From Microbacterium oryzae (GTDB taxonomy: Bacteria > Actinomycetota > Actinomycetes > Actinomycetales > Microbacteriaceae), in assembly GCF_030406385.1 (NCBI RefSeq), contig NZ_JAUEPM010000001.1, positions 434,001 to 498,000 of the forward strand: a stretch of 64,000 bases of DNA, written 5' to 3'. The notes below the pieces were generated by a model. That model saw nothing but the letters and a program-made list of their open reading frames with translations, had not been told where the DNA came from and ran no database searches. Made by a program: the position numbers and the translations under genes. Shown piece by piece: positions 8,608 to 16,080 of this stretch. How positions within the stretch are numbered: position 1 is the first letter of the stretch; each line of letters begins with the position of its first letter.

Positions 8608-8619
8608 GAGGAGCCCTTC
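8581..8619. terminator. Terminator overlapping the end of the coding sequence
   Basis: GAAGGGCTCCT...AGGAGCCCTTC, extended by CTCAG/CTGAG with a small bulge. The stem includes the last eight codons and the stop of the upstream gene and lies between convergent genes, so it can serve both. Confidence 0.65.
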
Positions 8620-8634
8620 GGGTCGTCGACCGCG

Positions 8635-9201
8635 TCAGAACTGCACGCGAGGCGGCTCCGACATCGCCGCTCCCCCGTCGACCTCGAAGAACTCGCGCTC
8701 GTCGAAGCCCAGGTTCCGGGCGAAGAGGTTGTTGGGGAACACCTTGATCTTGGTGTTCAGCTCGCGGACGCCGCCGTTGTAGAACCGGCGCGACGCCTGG
8801 ATCTTGTCCTCGGTGTCGACGAGGCTGTGCTGCAGCTGCAGGTAGTTCTGGCTCGCCTGCAGCTGCGGGTACGACTCCGCGACGGCGAACAGGCTCTTGA
8901 TCGCCTGCTGGAAGTGGTTCTCCGCCACCCCCGCCTCGGCGGGGCCGGTCGCCGCGAGCGTCTCCGCGCGCGCCCTGGTGACGTTCTCGAACACCGCCTT
9001 CTCATGCGCGGCGTACCCCTTCACCGCCTCGATGAGATTGGGGATCAGGTCGGCTCTTCGCTTGAGCTGCACCGTGATCCCGCTCCACGCCTCATCCACG
9101 CGGACGTTCAGCTGAACGAGCGAGTTGTACGTCGCCCAGAGATAGATGGCCGCGATGACGATGATCGCCACGACGACGAGAACGGGTATCAACCATTCCA
9201 C
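8635..9201 (-). CDS. lemA: LemA family protein
   Basis: 188 residues: an N-terminal transmembrane helix (about 5-25) then a long helical domain with the LemA signature (VQLKRRADLIPNLIEAVKGYAAHEK) and the C-terminal FNxxxREFNTKIKVFPNNLFA-like block (here GVRELNTKIKVFPNN). LemA proteins are membrane-tethered with the helical bundle outside; their role is unknown. GTG at 9201 follows GGGGGG with seven bases of spacing; an ATG at 9231 would prepend ten non-family residues. The usual TPM-domain or M48 peptidase neighbours are not adjacent here. Confidence 0.88.
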   Translation of the reverse strand: MEWLIPVLVVVAIIVIAAIYLWATYNSLVQLNVRVDEAWSGITVQLKRRADLIPNLIEAVKGYAAHEKAVFENVTRARAETLAATGPAEAGVAENHFQQAIKSLFAVAESYPQLQASQNYLQLQHSLVDTEDKIQASRRFYNGGVRELNTKIKVFPNNLFARNLGFDEREFFEVDGGAAMSEPPRVQF

Positions 9202-9272
9202 GACGGAACCCCCCTTGATGTCTGCCCCCATCCTAGACACCGCCGTTCGCGGCTCACGGAGCCGCAGCCGCA

Positions 9273-9278
9273 TACGAT
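9273..9278 (+). promoter_or_regulatory. Leaderless-type -10 box of the acetyltransferase gene
   Basis: TACGAT six bases before the GTG at 9285; no ribosome binding site is seen. Confidence 0.4.
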
Positions 9279-9284
9279 GTCGCC

Positions 9285-9809
9285 GTGACCGACTCCCCTG
9301 CGCTCCGCTTCGCCCGCCCCGACGACGTCGACGAGGTCGTCTCGCTCGTGGAGCGGGCGTATCGCGGCGCCGACGCGGGGTGGACGACGGAGGCGCATCT
9401 CATCGGCGGGCGCCGCACGGGCGCCGACGAGGTCGCCGCGCTCATCGCCGCGTCGACCGGCGGCCTCCTCACCCTGCGCGTGGACGACGGCATCGTCGCC
9501 ACCTGCCATATCGATCGGCGGGATGGCCATGCCTGGTTCGGCATGTTCGCGGTCGACCCGGGCATGCAGGCGCGGGGGTACGGCCGTCAGCTCCTGAACG
9601 AAGCGGAACGCGTCGCCCGCGAGGAATGGGGCGCGACGGAGATGCGCATGACCGTCATCTCCGTGCGCACGGACCTGGTCGCCTGGTACGAGCGCCGCGG
9701 GTACCGGGCCACGGGCGCGACGTCGCCCTTCCCCTACGGCGACGAGCGCTTCGGCGCGCCGCGCGTGGCCGATCTCCGGTTCGCGGAGCTCGCCAAGCGG
9801 CTCTGCTGA
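9285..9809 (+). CDS. GNAT family N-acetyltransferase
   Basis: 174 residues with the GNAT fold order: an N-terminal RFARPDDVDEVVSLVERAY segment, the central strand (LRVDDGIVATCHI), the acetyl-CoA pyrophosphate loop in VDPGMQARGYGRQLL (Q/RxxGxG/A type) and the closing AWYERRGYRATG strand. The acceptor substrate is unknown; the fold is used for small amines, amino acids or protein N-termini. It stands alone between convergent lemA and the next gene. Confidence 0.87.
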   Translation: MTDSPALRFARPDDVDEVVSLVERAYRGADAGWTTEAHLIGGRRTGADEVAALIAASTGGLLTLRVDDGIVATCHIDRRDGHAWFGMFAVDPGMQARGYGRQLLNEAERVAREEWGATEMRMTVISVRTDLVAWYERRGYRATGATSPFPYGDERFGAPRVADLRFAELAKRLC

Positions 9810-9823
9810 GCGCCCGGGGATTC

Positions 9824-9829
9824 TAGGCT
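9824..9829 (+). promoter_or_regulatory. Leaderless-type -10 box of the DNA-alkylation-repair-like gene
   Basis: TAGGCT six bases before the ATG at 9836, with no ribosome binding site. Confidence 0.4.
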
Positions 9830-9835
9830 GACGTC

Positions 9836-10504
9836 ATGGAGAACCCGGACGTCGCGGAGGTCCTCGCCGAACTCGCCGCCCTCGAGGACCCGCGGATGCG
9901 CGTGGTCAACGAACGGCACGGCGACGATCACGGAGTCAACCTCACGAAGCTGAGGGCACTCGCGAAGCGCCTGGGCACCGACCCGGCGCTGTCGCGCGCG
10001 CTCTGGGAGACCGGCGACACGGCGGCACGCCTCGTCGCCATCCTCACCGTCCGTCCGCGCGATCTCGACGCGGCGCGACTCGACGCGATGCTCCGCGAGG
10101 CGCGCGCGCCCAAGGTGCAGGACTGGCTGGTGAACTACCTCGCGAAGAAGAGCACGCACGCGGGGGCGCTGCGGGAGAGATGGTTCGCCGACCCCGACCC
10201 GGTCGTCGCCGCGGCGGGGTGGGAGCTCACCAGCCAGCGGGTGGCGAGGGGCGCCGACGGCGTCGATCTCGACGCGCTGCTGGACCTCATCCAGTCCGAG
10301 ATGGCGAGCGCACCCGACCGCCTGCAGTGGGCGATGAACACGTGTCTTGCGCACATCGGCATCCGGCACCCCGAGCACCGGCCGCGCGCCCTCGAGATCG
10401 GCGAGCGGCTCGGCGTCCTGCGGGACTACCCCACCTCCCCCGGCTGCATCTCGCCGTTCGCACCCACCTGGATCGCGGAGATGGTCGCCCGTCAGAACCG
10501 CTGA
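9836..10504 (+). CDS. DNA alkylation repair family (AlkD-like HEAT repeat) protein
   Basis: 222 residues made of short helical HEAT-like repeats, as in the AlkD superfamily. The N-terminal NLTKLRALAKRLGTD and the end QWAMNTCLAHIGIRHPEHRPRAL are typical of a branch found in many actinobacteria. The Trp-x3-Asp catalytic pattern of true AlkD is not evident: the equivalent segment reads QDWLVNYLAKK, without the aspartate. So it may bind DNA or act in another way; glycosylase activity is not shown by the sequence. Followed by a strong terminator. Confidence 0.75.
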   Translation: MENPDVAEVLAELAALEDPRMRVVNERHGDDHGVNLTKLRALAKRLGTDPALSRALWETGDTAARLVAILTVRPRDLDAARLDAMLREARAPKVQDWLVNYLAKKSTHAGALRERWFADPDPVVAAAGWELTSQRVARGADGVDLDALLDLIQSEMASAPDRLQWAMNTCLAHIGIRHPEHRPRALEIGERLGVLRDYPTSPGCISPFAPTWIAEMVARQNR

Positions 10505-10513
10505 CCGAGCCAT

Positions 10514-10541
10514 GCGGCCCCGGTCGCAGGACCGGGGCCGC
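10514..10541. terminator. Bidirectional terminator
   Basis: Perfect 12-bp stem (GCGGCCCCGGTC / GACCGGGGCCGC) with a GCAG loop, between two convergent genes. Confidence 0.75.
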
Positions 10542-10558
10542 GTGCGCGGAGCCTGCGC

Positions 10559-11539
10559 TCAGGGCTCGACGATGAGCGTCGAGTAATCGATCTCGGCGTC
10601 GAACCCGGCGACGGCGCGCATCGGGGCATCCCACTGCTCGATCGAGTCCTCACTCATCGCCGTCGTGAAGTCGGACAGCGGGCTGTCTCCCAGCACCTCC
10701 CGATCGATGCCGGTGAACTCCGAGAGCACGTCGCGCGCGTCCTCGTCGTTGGCTTGGATCCAGGCGATCGCCTCGTCGAGCGCTGCGCGGAACTTCTCCA
10801 GCGTCTCCGGATTCTCCTCCGCCCATGACGTCGCGGCCTGCCACGACGACATCGTCGCGGGGTCGCCGACGGCGCCGAGCGAGTAGCCGGCCTCGACCAT
10901 CCCCGCCTCGCGTGCCACGTCGATGAACGGCTGCTGCATCTCGGCGACGTCGATGAGACCCGCCTTGAGCTGGTCCACCATCGTCGGCGTGGGCACCTGC
11001 ACGGATTCCACCGCCTCCAGGTCGACGCCGTTCTCCTGCAGCCAGTACAGGGTGCCGATGTGGATGTTGCCGTTCAGAGTCGGAGCGCCGAGCTTCAACC
11101 CCTCGAGGTCTTCAGGACCGTCGATGTTCGTGTCGGGACGGGTCATGAGGATGTACTCGGGCTTCGCCTCAGTCGTTACGGCGTTGCCGGAGATCATGGC
11201 GATCTCCACGCCCTGGCTGGCCGCGCGGATGAGCGTGGGCTGCACGCCGAAGCCGATGTCGTACTGCTTGCCCAGCGTCGGCGGCAGCTTCGTGATGTCG
11301 GCCACGGGGGTGATCGTGGTCTCGAGGCCCTGCTCCTCGAAGAAGCCCTGCTCGTCCGCGACGACGACCGGAAGCGAAGCCACGGTGTTGTTGACGGCGA
11401 GGCGGACCGTCGAGGCGTCGCCGGCGTCGTCTGAGCCGCTTGCGTCGCTCGAACCGGCGCAGCCGGCGAGAGCGCCGGTGATGGCGAGAACGGAAGCCGC
11501 TGCGAAGATGCCGCGACTGAGAGTGGACATGGTGCTCAT
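10559..11539 (-). CDS. ABC transporter substrate-binding lipoprotein (SsuA/TauA/NMT1-type)
   Basis: 326 residues. A lipoprotein signal peptide ends in LAGC (C27). The mature part has the NMT1/SsuA-like two-lobe fold: VRLAVNNTVASLPVVVADEQGFFEEQGL, then PPTLGKQYDIGFGVQPTLIRAASQG and a DLEGLKLGAPTLNGNIHIGTLYWLQENG segment. The family binds sulfonates, nitrate, pyrimidine precursors, aromatic acids and others. It is the last gene of an importer operon with two permeases and one ATPase and lies next to the DUF1185/amidohydrolase genes, so the ligand is probably the substrate of that pathway. GGAG precedes the ATG at 11539. Confidence 0.87.
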   Translation of the reverse strand: MSTMSTLSRGIFAAASVLAITGALAGCAGSSDASGSDDAGDASTVRLAVNNTVASLPVVVADEQGFFEEQGLETTITPVADITKLPPTLGKQYDIGFGVQPTLIRAASQGVEIAMISGNAVTTEAKPEYILMTRPDTNIDGPEDLEGLKLGAPTLNGNIHIGTLYWLQENGVDLEAVESVQVPTPTMVDQLKAGLIDVAEMQQPFIDVAREAGMVEAGYSLGAVGDPATMSSWQAATSWAEENPETLEKFRAALDEAIAWIQANDEDARDVLSEFTGIDREVLGDSPLSDFTTAMSEDSIEQWDAPMRAVAGFDAEIDYSTLIVEP

Positions 11540-11588
11540 GGGATCTCCTTCGTGCACGCCGCGGGTACGACGTGCGGATGGTCGGCGC

Positions 11589-12401
11589 TCAGGCCGGGGG
11601 AAGGTGGCGGGTGAAGAACGACTCGATGGCGGCGATGCAGAAGTTGAACAGGAGAGCGACGATGCCGATGAGGACGAGCAGGCCGAATGTCGCGGCACTG
11701 TCGTACTCCTGCTGGCTCTGGGCGAGGAGGGCACCGATGCCCGTGACCCCCGTGAGGATCTCGACGAGGAGGGTGACGATGATCGCGACCGGCGCGCCCA
11801 CCCGGATGCCGAGCAGGATGGCCGTGGCCACCGCGGGCATGATGATCGTGCGCACCCGTCGCATCCAGCTCATCTGGAACACGGCGGCGACGTCGAGGAG
11901 GGTGGGATTGAACTCCCGCATGGCCGCTCTGGTGTTGAGCAGAATCGGCCAGATGGCGGCGAGCACCGTGAGCGACGTCTTCATCGTCAGGGTGTAGCCC
12001 AGCAGCAGGACGCCGATGGGCACCATGGCGGATGAAGGAGTCGCCCGGAAGAACTCGAGGGTCGGGCCGAGGGCCCGGTCGAGCAGGCGCGATGCCCCGA
12101 CGAGGATGCCGAGCGCTGCGCCCACGACGGTGGCGATGGCGAGCGAGATGACGAGGCTCTGCAGCGTGGCTCCGAGGGCTGGAAGCAGCGCACCCTCCCC
12201 CTGCAGCTGCGTGATGGCGGCAAGCCACGCCGACGGCCGCGGGAAGTACGGGGAGTCGTCGGAGCCGAAGACCTGCCACAGGGCGAGTCCGACGACGAGT
12301 GGCGTCAGCCCGCGCAGGGGGGCCGAGGTGCCGCGGCGGCGATTCTTCCGTGCCCTCGTCTGACCGGTGGCGATGGCGATGGTGCTGGTGGTCTGCGACA
12401 T
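11589..12401 (-). CDS. ABC transporter permease (SsuC/TauC-type), second of two
   Basis: 270 residues with six predicted helices and the cytoplasmic EAA-like loop (DVAAVFQMSWMRRVRTIIMPAVATAILLGIRVG) that docks on the ATPase. The basic N-terminus (RARKNRRR) precedes helix 1. The start ATG overlaps the stop of the preceding permease by one base, so they are coupled. Together the two permeases would form a heterodimeric channel; most SsuABC systems use a homodimer, so two different permeases is a less common arrangement. A longer reading frame upstream is only a shadow. Confidence 0.88.
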   Translation of the reverse strand: MSQTTSTIAIATGQTRARKNRRRGTSAPLRGLTPLVVGLALWQVFGSDDSPYFPRPSAWLAAITQLQGEGALLPALGATLQSLVISLAIATVVGAALGILVGASRLLDRALGPTLEFFRATPSSAMVPIGVLLLGYTLTMKTSLTVLAAIWPILLNTRAAMREFNPTLLDVAAVFQMSWMRRVRTIIMPAVATAILLGIRVGAPVAIIVTLLVEILTGVTGIGALLAQSQQEYDSAATFGLLVLIGIVALLFNFCIAAIESFFTRHLPPA

Positions 12402-13231
12402 CAGGAACGTCGCCCCCTTTCGGCCGCGGCAGTGACACCGGGCAGCGCACGGGCGAGGATCCACTGCAGGATGGCGTTCAGCACGATGCCGAGGAGCCCC
12501 ACGGAGATGAAGAAGACGAACATGCGGTCGGGACGCAGCGCGTTCTGCTCCACGACCAACCCGTAGCCGAGGCCCTCGGGATTGCCGACCACCTCCGCCG
12601 CGACTGCGAGGATCAGCGCGAGGTTGAGTCCGAGGCGCATGCCGACGATGATCTTGCCCGCGGCGGCGGGCATGATGATCGCCGTGACGCGGCGGAGCCC
12701 GGCGAGGTGGAAGGTGCGCGCGACGTCGCGGAGGCCGGGTCCCACCGCCCGAACGCCCTCGAGCGTGTTCACGAGCACCTGCCAGGTCGCCGCGTACACC
12801 ACGACGACGAGCTCCATGGTGTACGAGAAGCCGAAGAGGAGTACGGCGAGGGGCACGAACGTGATGGACGGGAACGAGCGCAGCACCTCGATGGACGCCG
12901 CGGTCCATGTGTAGGCGGTCCGCGAGAGTCCGAGTGCGATGCCGACCCCGACGCCGATCACGCAGGCGATGGCCCAGCCGGTCAGAGCCACCGAGGCCGT
13001 GTGAAGGACGGCCGACTGAAGAGACGACTCGATCACCAGCTCGCCGACACCGCCCACGATCTCCGACGGCGCCGGGATGAAGTCGAACGAGAGCGCGCCC
13101 GCACGGTCGAGGACCTCCCAGAGGACGACGAGCGCCAGCAGCGTGGCCACGCCGGTCCAGTTGAACGAGCGAACCCAGGAGCGACGCGTCTTCCGCAGCG
13201 GGCCGAGCTGCATGGCCAGCGTGCTCGTCAT
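12401..13231 (-). CDS. ABC transporter permease (SsuC/TauC-type), first of two
   Basis: 276 residues, six helices, with FIPAPSEIVG after helix 1 (common in this permease family) and the EAA-type loop GLRDVARTFHLAGLRRVTAIIMPAAAGKIIVGMRLG. It overlaps the ATPase gene by four bases (ATGA). It is clearly homologous to the following permease but diverged, in line with a heterodimer. Confidence 0.88.
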   Translation of the reverse strand: MTSTLAMQLGPLRKTRRSWVRSFNWTGVATLLALVVLWEVLDRAGALSFDFIPAPSEIVGGVGELVIESSLQSAVLHTASVALTGWAIACVIGVGVGIALGLSRTAYTWTAASIEVLRSFPSITFVPLAVLLFGFSYTMELVVVVYAATWQVLVNTLEGVRAVGPGLRDVARTFHLAGLRRVTAIIMPAAAGKIIVGMRLGLNLALILAVAAEVVGNPEGLGYGLVVEQNALRPDRMFVFFISVGLLGIVLNAILQWILARALPGVTAAAERGRRS

Positions 13232-14058
13232 TGCTCGCTCCGCAGGCGGAGCTCCGCCTCCACGACCGACTCATAGGCCTGGTGACGCAGGCGCAGGAAC
13301 TCGGGCATCTCCTTCGTGTGGATCTGGTGCCGGGGCCGCGGAAGATCGACGTCGAAGACGTCGACGATCCGTCCCGGGATGCCGCCGAGGGCGAGCACGC
13401 GGTCCCCGAGGTACACCGCCTCCTCCACGTCGTGTGTGATGAAGATGATGGTGGCGCCAGTCTGCTCCTGCACCCGAAGCAGCTCGTCCTGCAGCGACGT
13501 CTTCGTGATGGCGTCCAGCGCGCCGAACGGCTCGTCCATCAACAGCACCTGGGGCTCCATGGCCAGCGCGCGGGCGATCTGAACGCGCTGCTGCATGCCG
13601 CCCGAAAGTCGCCATGGGTACTCGTCCGCGCGCTTCCGGAGGCCGACGAGGTCGAGCGCGGCGTCCACGCGGTCCTGCAGATCGCCGCCGCGATAGCGCG
13701 TCTCGAGGCCGAGAGCGACGTTGCGGCGGATCGTGCGCCACGGAAGCAGGGAGGAAGCGTAGTCCTGGAAGACCATGAGCACCCGATCGGGCGGGCCCTG
13801 GATCGGACGACCGTCGGCGAGGACCTCGGAGTCCTTGGTCGCCGGAATGAGGCCGCCCAGCACTCGCAGCAACGTGGTCTTGCCGGCGCCGGAAGTGCCG
13901 ATGATGGAGAGGATCTCACCCTTGCGAACGGTGAAGTCGAGCCGATCGATCAGCCGCTTGGGGCCAGCCTTGGTGGTGACATCGACGGCGAGGTCCTTGA
14001 CCGAGTATGCGAGGGCCGCCTCCGAGATCGGGCGGACGGGTTGTGGCTGCATGAACAC
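13228..14058 (-). CDS. ABC transporter ATP-binding protein (SsuB/TauB-type)
   Basis: 276 residues. Walker A GTSGAGKTT at 54-62, Q-loop FQDYASSLLPWRT, signature LSGGMQQR near 150, Walker B VLLMDEPFGALD near 170 and the switch histidine in FITHDVEEAVYLGDR. The DVEEAVYLGDRVLAL stretch and the IVDVFDVDLPRPR tail are typical of nitrate/sulfonate/taurine importers. ATG at 14052 (MQPQP) is an alternative start. First gene of the importer operon, behind a good promoter that overlaps a palindrome. Confidence 0.92.
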   Translation of the reverse strand: MFMQPQPVRPISEAALAYSVKDLAVDVTTKAGPKRLIDRLDFTVRKGEILSIIGTSGAGKTTLLRVLGGLIPATKDSEVLADGRPIQGPPDRVLMVFQDYASSLLPWRTIRRNVALGLETRYRGGDLQDRVDAALDLVGLRKRADEYPWRLSGGMQQRVQIARALAMEPQVLLMDEPFGALDAITKTSLQDELLRVQEQTGATIIFITHDVEEAVYLGDRVLALGGIPGRIVDVFDVDLPRPRHQIHTKEMPEFLRLRHQAYESVVEAELRLRSEQ

Positions 14059-14097
14059 TCCTTCGCGGCAAACCAGCCAGGAGACCGGTTGCAGAGA

Positions 14098-14127
14098 GTG
14101 TTACCCACATTAGGTACTTGAGTCAAG
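14098..14127 (-). promoter_or_regulatory. Promoter of the importer operon with overlapping palindrome
   Basis: On the minus strand TTGACT (14121-14126), a 17-bp spacer and TAACAC (14098-14103) form a good sigma-70-type promoter. The -35 lies inside the palindrome CTTGAGTCAAG (14117-14127), a plausible operator for the MarR regulator encoded next door. The core TTGAGT recurs in the inverted repeat at 14767-14793. Confidence 0.6.
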
Positions 14128-14701
14128 CATTTCCGAACTCCTTCGCCCACCGGACGGAGTCGCGGAGGTGACTGGCCAGCGTGGAGTCGCCGTCGAGACC
14201 GACATAGGACGCGAACACGCCGAGGGCGCCGAACTTGCCGACCTCCGTGAGGTCATCCTGAAAGTTGCGAATGCGCCGGAAGATCGCACGGTCGATCGCT
14301 CGCAACCGCTCCACTCCGTCCGGCGAGGCCGTGATGATCGACGCGCGGCGGTCAGTGGGATGGGGCGTTCGCTCGATGAGCCCTTGCTTGTCCAGCTGGC
14401 TGATGAGCCTCGACCCGAACGCCGGCGCGATATCCAGTCGATCAGACAGCTGACTCACCGTCATCCCGGCGTCCGATCCATAGATCTGCAGGAGCGCCTG
14501 ATGATTCAACGGCTCAAGGCCATGCTCTCGCGCCTGATCGTCGAGAATCCGCATGATCTTGCGGAGCACGAAGCGGGCGTGGGCCAGCGCCTGAACATAC
14601 CCGTGAAAGCTGCCCTCGCGCGCGGCGTCGGCGTTGCCCCAGGCGGCCAGCGCCTTCTGCATCTCGCCGCCGCGTTCGAGAGCCCCTCGATCGTCCTGCA
14701 T
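14123..14701 (-). CDS. MarR family transcriptional regulator
   Basis: 192 residues, longer than the usual 140-150 because of about 25 extra N-terminal residues. The winged helix-turn-helix is clear: MTVSQLSDRLDIAPAFGSRLISQLDKQGLIERT with the wing HPTDRRASIITASPDG. MarR proteins usually respond to small phenolic or acidic ligands and repress the adjacent divergent genes. Here the gene lies between the importer operon (same strand) and the catabolic genes (opposite strand). Both flanking promoters hold symmetrical sequences with TTGAGT. GGAGGGG seven bases before the ATG at 14701 fixes the start. Confidence 0.9.
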   Translation of the reverse strand: MQDDRGALERGGEMQKALAAWGNADAAREGSFHGYVQALAHARFVLRKIMRILDDQAREHGLEPLNHQALLQIYGSDAGMTVSQLSDRLDIAPAFGSRLISQLDKQGLIERTPHPTDRRASIITASPDGVERLRAIDRAIFRRIRNFQDDLTEVGKFGALGVFASYVGLDGDSTLASHLRDSVRWAKEFGNA

Positions 14702-14745
14702 CTTCGCACCCCTCCGGTCGATTCAGATCATTCTTGCGCACCCAC

Positions 14746-14793
14746 TTGCCCTGGGCGTCCAAGTACGTAACTCTAGTGTCATATTTGAGTTAC
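14746..14793 (+). promoter_or_regulatory. Candidate promoter and MarR operator of the catabolic operon
   Basis: TTGCCC (14746-14751) and TAACTC (14768-14773) with a 16-bp spacer could drive the plus-strand genes. The inverted repeat GTAACTC (14767-14773) / GAGTTAC (14787-14793), 13 bases apart, covers the -10. This is the expected layout for repression by the divergent MarR protein. Confidence 0.45.
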
Positions 14794-14848
14794 ATTCCAT
14801 GGTGGCGAGGACGCTGTCCCTCGCCGTCGGCCTGAAGAAAGGAAGGCG

Positions 14849-15514
14849 ATGGCTCTTCAGAAGTTCTCCGGAGCGCCGTCCGTGCTCCGACACCTCGATC
14901 CGTCGTCGCCCGAGGCGCGCTGGGGGGTTCGCAGGATCACCGTCGAGGCGACCGAGACCCTCGCCGACGGCGAGGAGCCCCTGGCGGTGCCGGTCGTCCA
15001 GGCGGCCGCGACGGCGGTTCTGCGAAACCCCTGGATCGGCGCGGGCACGGACAGCGAACTCGTGCAGAGCCCGCAGCTCATCGCGGCCCGACTGTCGAAG
15101 CTCCTCGCCGACCGCCTGCTGGCCGCGCTCGGCGGCGCCGACGCGGTCGCCGCGTTCGGCAAGGGCGTGATCATCGGCGAGGCGGGCGAGATGGAGCACG
15201 GCGCGGCGATCACCCACACCCCGTACTTCGCCAGCAGCCTGCGCGGCTTCCTTGACGGCTCGGCCGTCATCTCCTTCGCCGATGCGCGAGGAGCCGCGGG
15301 CCAGCCGCTCACGATCCCGCTGTGCGAGAAGCACAGCGGCACGCGACGCGACTTCTACCAGTCCGTGCGCGTGCGGGTACCGGACGCACCCCGTCGCGAC
15401 GAGCTCGTCCTCATTGCCGCAGCGGCGACCGGTCCCCGCCCCTTCCCTCGCGTGGGAGACCGCGCCACCGACCTCCCTCTCGATCCCGCCACTCTGAACG
15501 GAGCCTTCGCATGA
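14849..15514 (+). CDS. DUF1185 (AA_synth) family protein, paralogue 1
   Basis: 221 residues. The central motif block NPWIGAG...LGGADAVAAFGKGVIIGEAGEMEHGAAITHTPYF is shared with the next gene and defines the 'amino acid synthesis' (DUF1185, PF06684) family, whose biochemical role is not established. Conserved polar residues in GE-x-EHG-x-A-x-x-HT suggest an active site. It has about 30 more residues than paralogue 2, in a longer N-terminus and a C-terminal tail. GAAAGGAAGG precedes the ATG. It overlaps the next gene by ATGA, so the two products are made together and may form a heteromer. Confidence 0.82.
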   Translation: MALQKFSGAPSVLRHLDPSSPEARWGVRRITVEATETLADGEEPLAVPVVQAAATAVLRNPWIGAGTDSELVQSPQLIAARLSKLLADRLLAALGGADAVAAFGKGVIIGEAGEMEHGAAITHTPYFASSLRGFLDGSAVISFADARGAAGQPLTIPLCEKHSGTRRDFYQSVRVRVPDAPRRDELVLIAAAATGPRPFPRVGDRATDLPLDPATLNGAFA

Positions 15515-16080
15515 CCCCTCGCAAGATCTTCACTCTCGTGACTGAAACGCTCCTGGAGGGCGGGCGCCCCGTGGACCCGGTTGCGCGCGTCGCGGTCGTC
15601 GCCGCGGTCATACCGAACCCCTGGGCCGGCCAGGGATTCGTCGAGGACCTGACGGCGGGAGTCGACCAGTACGCTGACGAGCTCGGGGCGCTGCTCGCAC
15701 CCCGCGTCGTCGCGGCACTCGGGACGCCGATCGAGGCCTACGGCAAGGCCGCCATCGTCGGCCTCGACGGCGAAATCGAGCACGGATCCGCGCTCATCCA
15801 CACGCTGCAGTTCGGCGACCACTTCCGCCGCGCAGCGGACGCCACGACGCTCCTCCCGGCCGTCGAGAAGCGTGCGGGGGTCGGCGCGTCCTTCGACATC
15901 CCCCTCAAGCACATCACTGATCAGAAGATGCGCTCGCACCACCAGACGATCGAGGTGAGCGTCGCCGACGCGCCGCACGCCGGCGAGATCCTCGTCGCGC
16001 TCGCGGCCGCGGCACAGGGCCGCCCCCAGCAGCGCCTGCGCGCGTTCGGCACTGACTTCGGCCAGAAGGAATCGGCATGA
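15511..16080 (+). CDS. DUF1185 (AA_synth) family protein, paralogue 2
   Basis: 189 residues, close to the family's normal length. It shares with paralogue 1 NPWAGQG, LGTPIEAYGKAAIVG and the GEIEHGSALIHTLQF block. It starts MTPRKIFTLVTETLLEGGRP, where paralogue 1 has a diverged N-terminus (ITVEATETLADGEEP). Coupled by ATGA overlaps to both the gene before and the amidohydrolase after it. I infer a joint catalytic step with the amidohydrolase or a heteromeric enzyme with paralogue 1; the reaction is unknown. Confidence 0.83.
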   Translation: MTPRKIFTLVTETLLEGGRPVDPVARVAVVAAVIPNPWAGQGFVEDLTAGVDQYADELGALLAPRVVAALGTPIEAYGKAAIVGLDGEIEHGSALIHTLQFGDHFRRAADATTLLPAVEKRAGVGASFDIPLKHITDQKMRSHHQTIEVSVADAPHAGEILVALAAAAQGRPQQRLRAFGTDFGQKESA

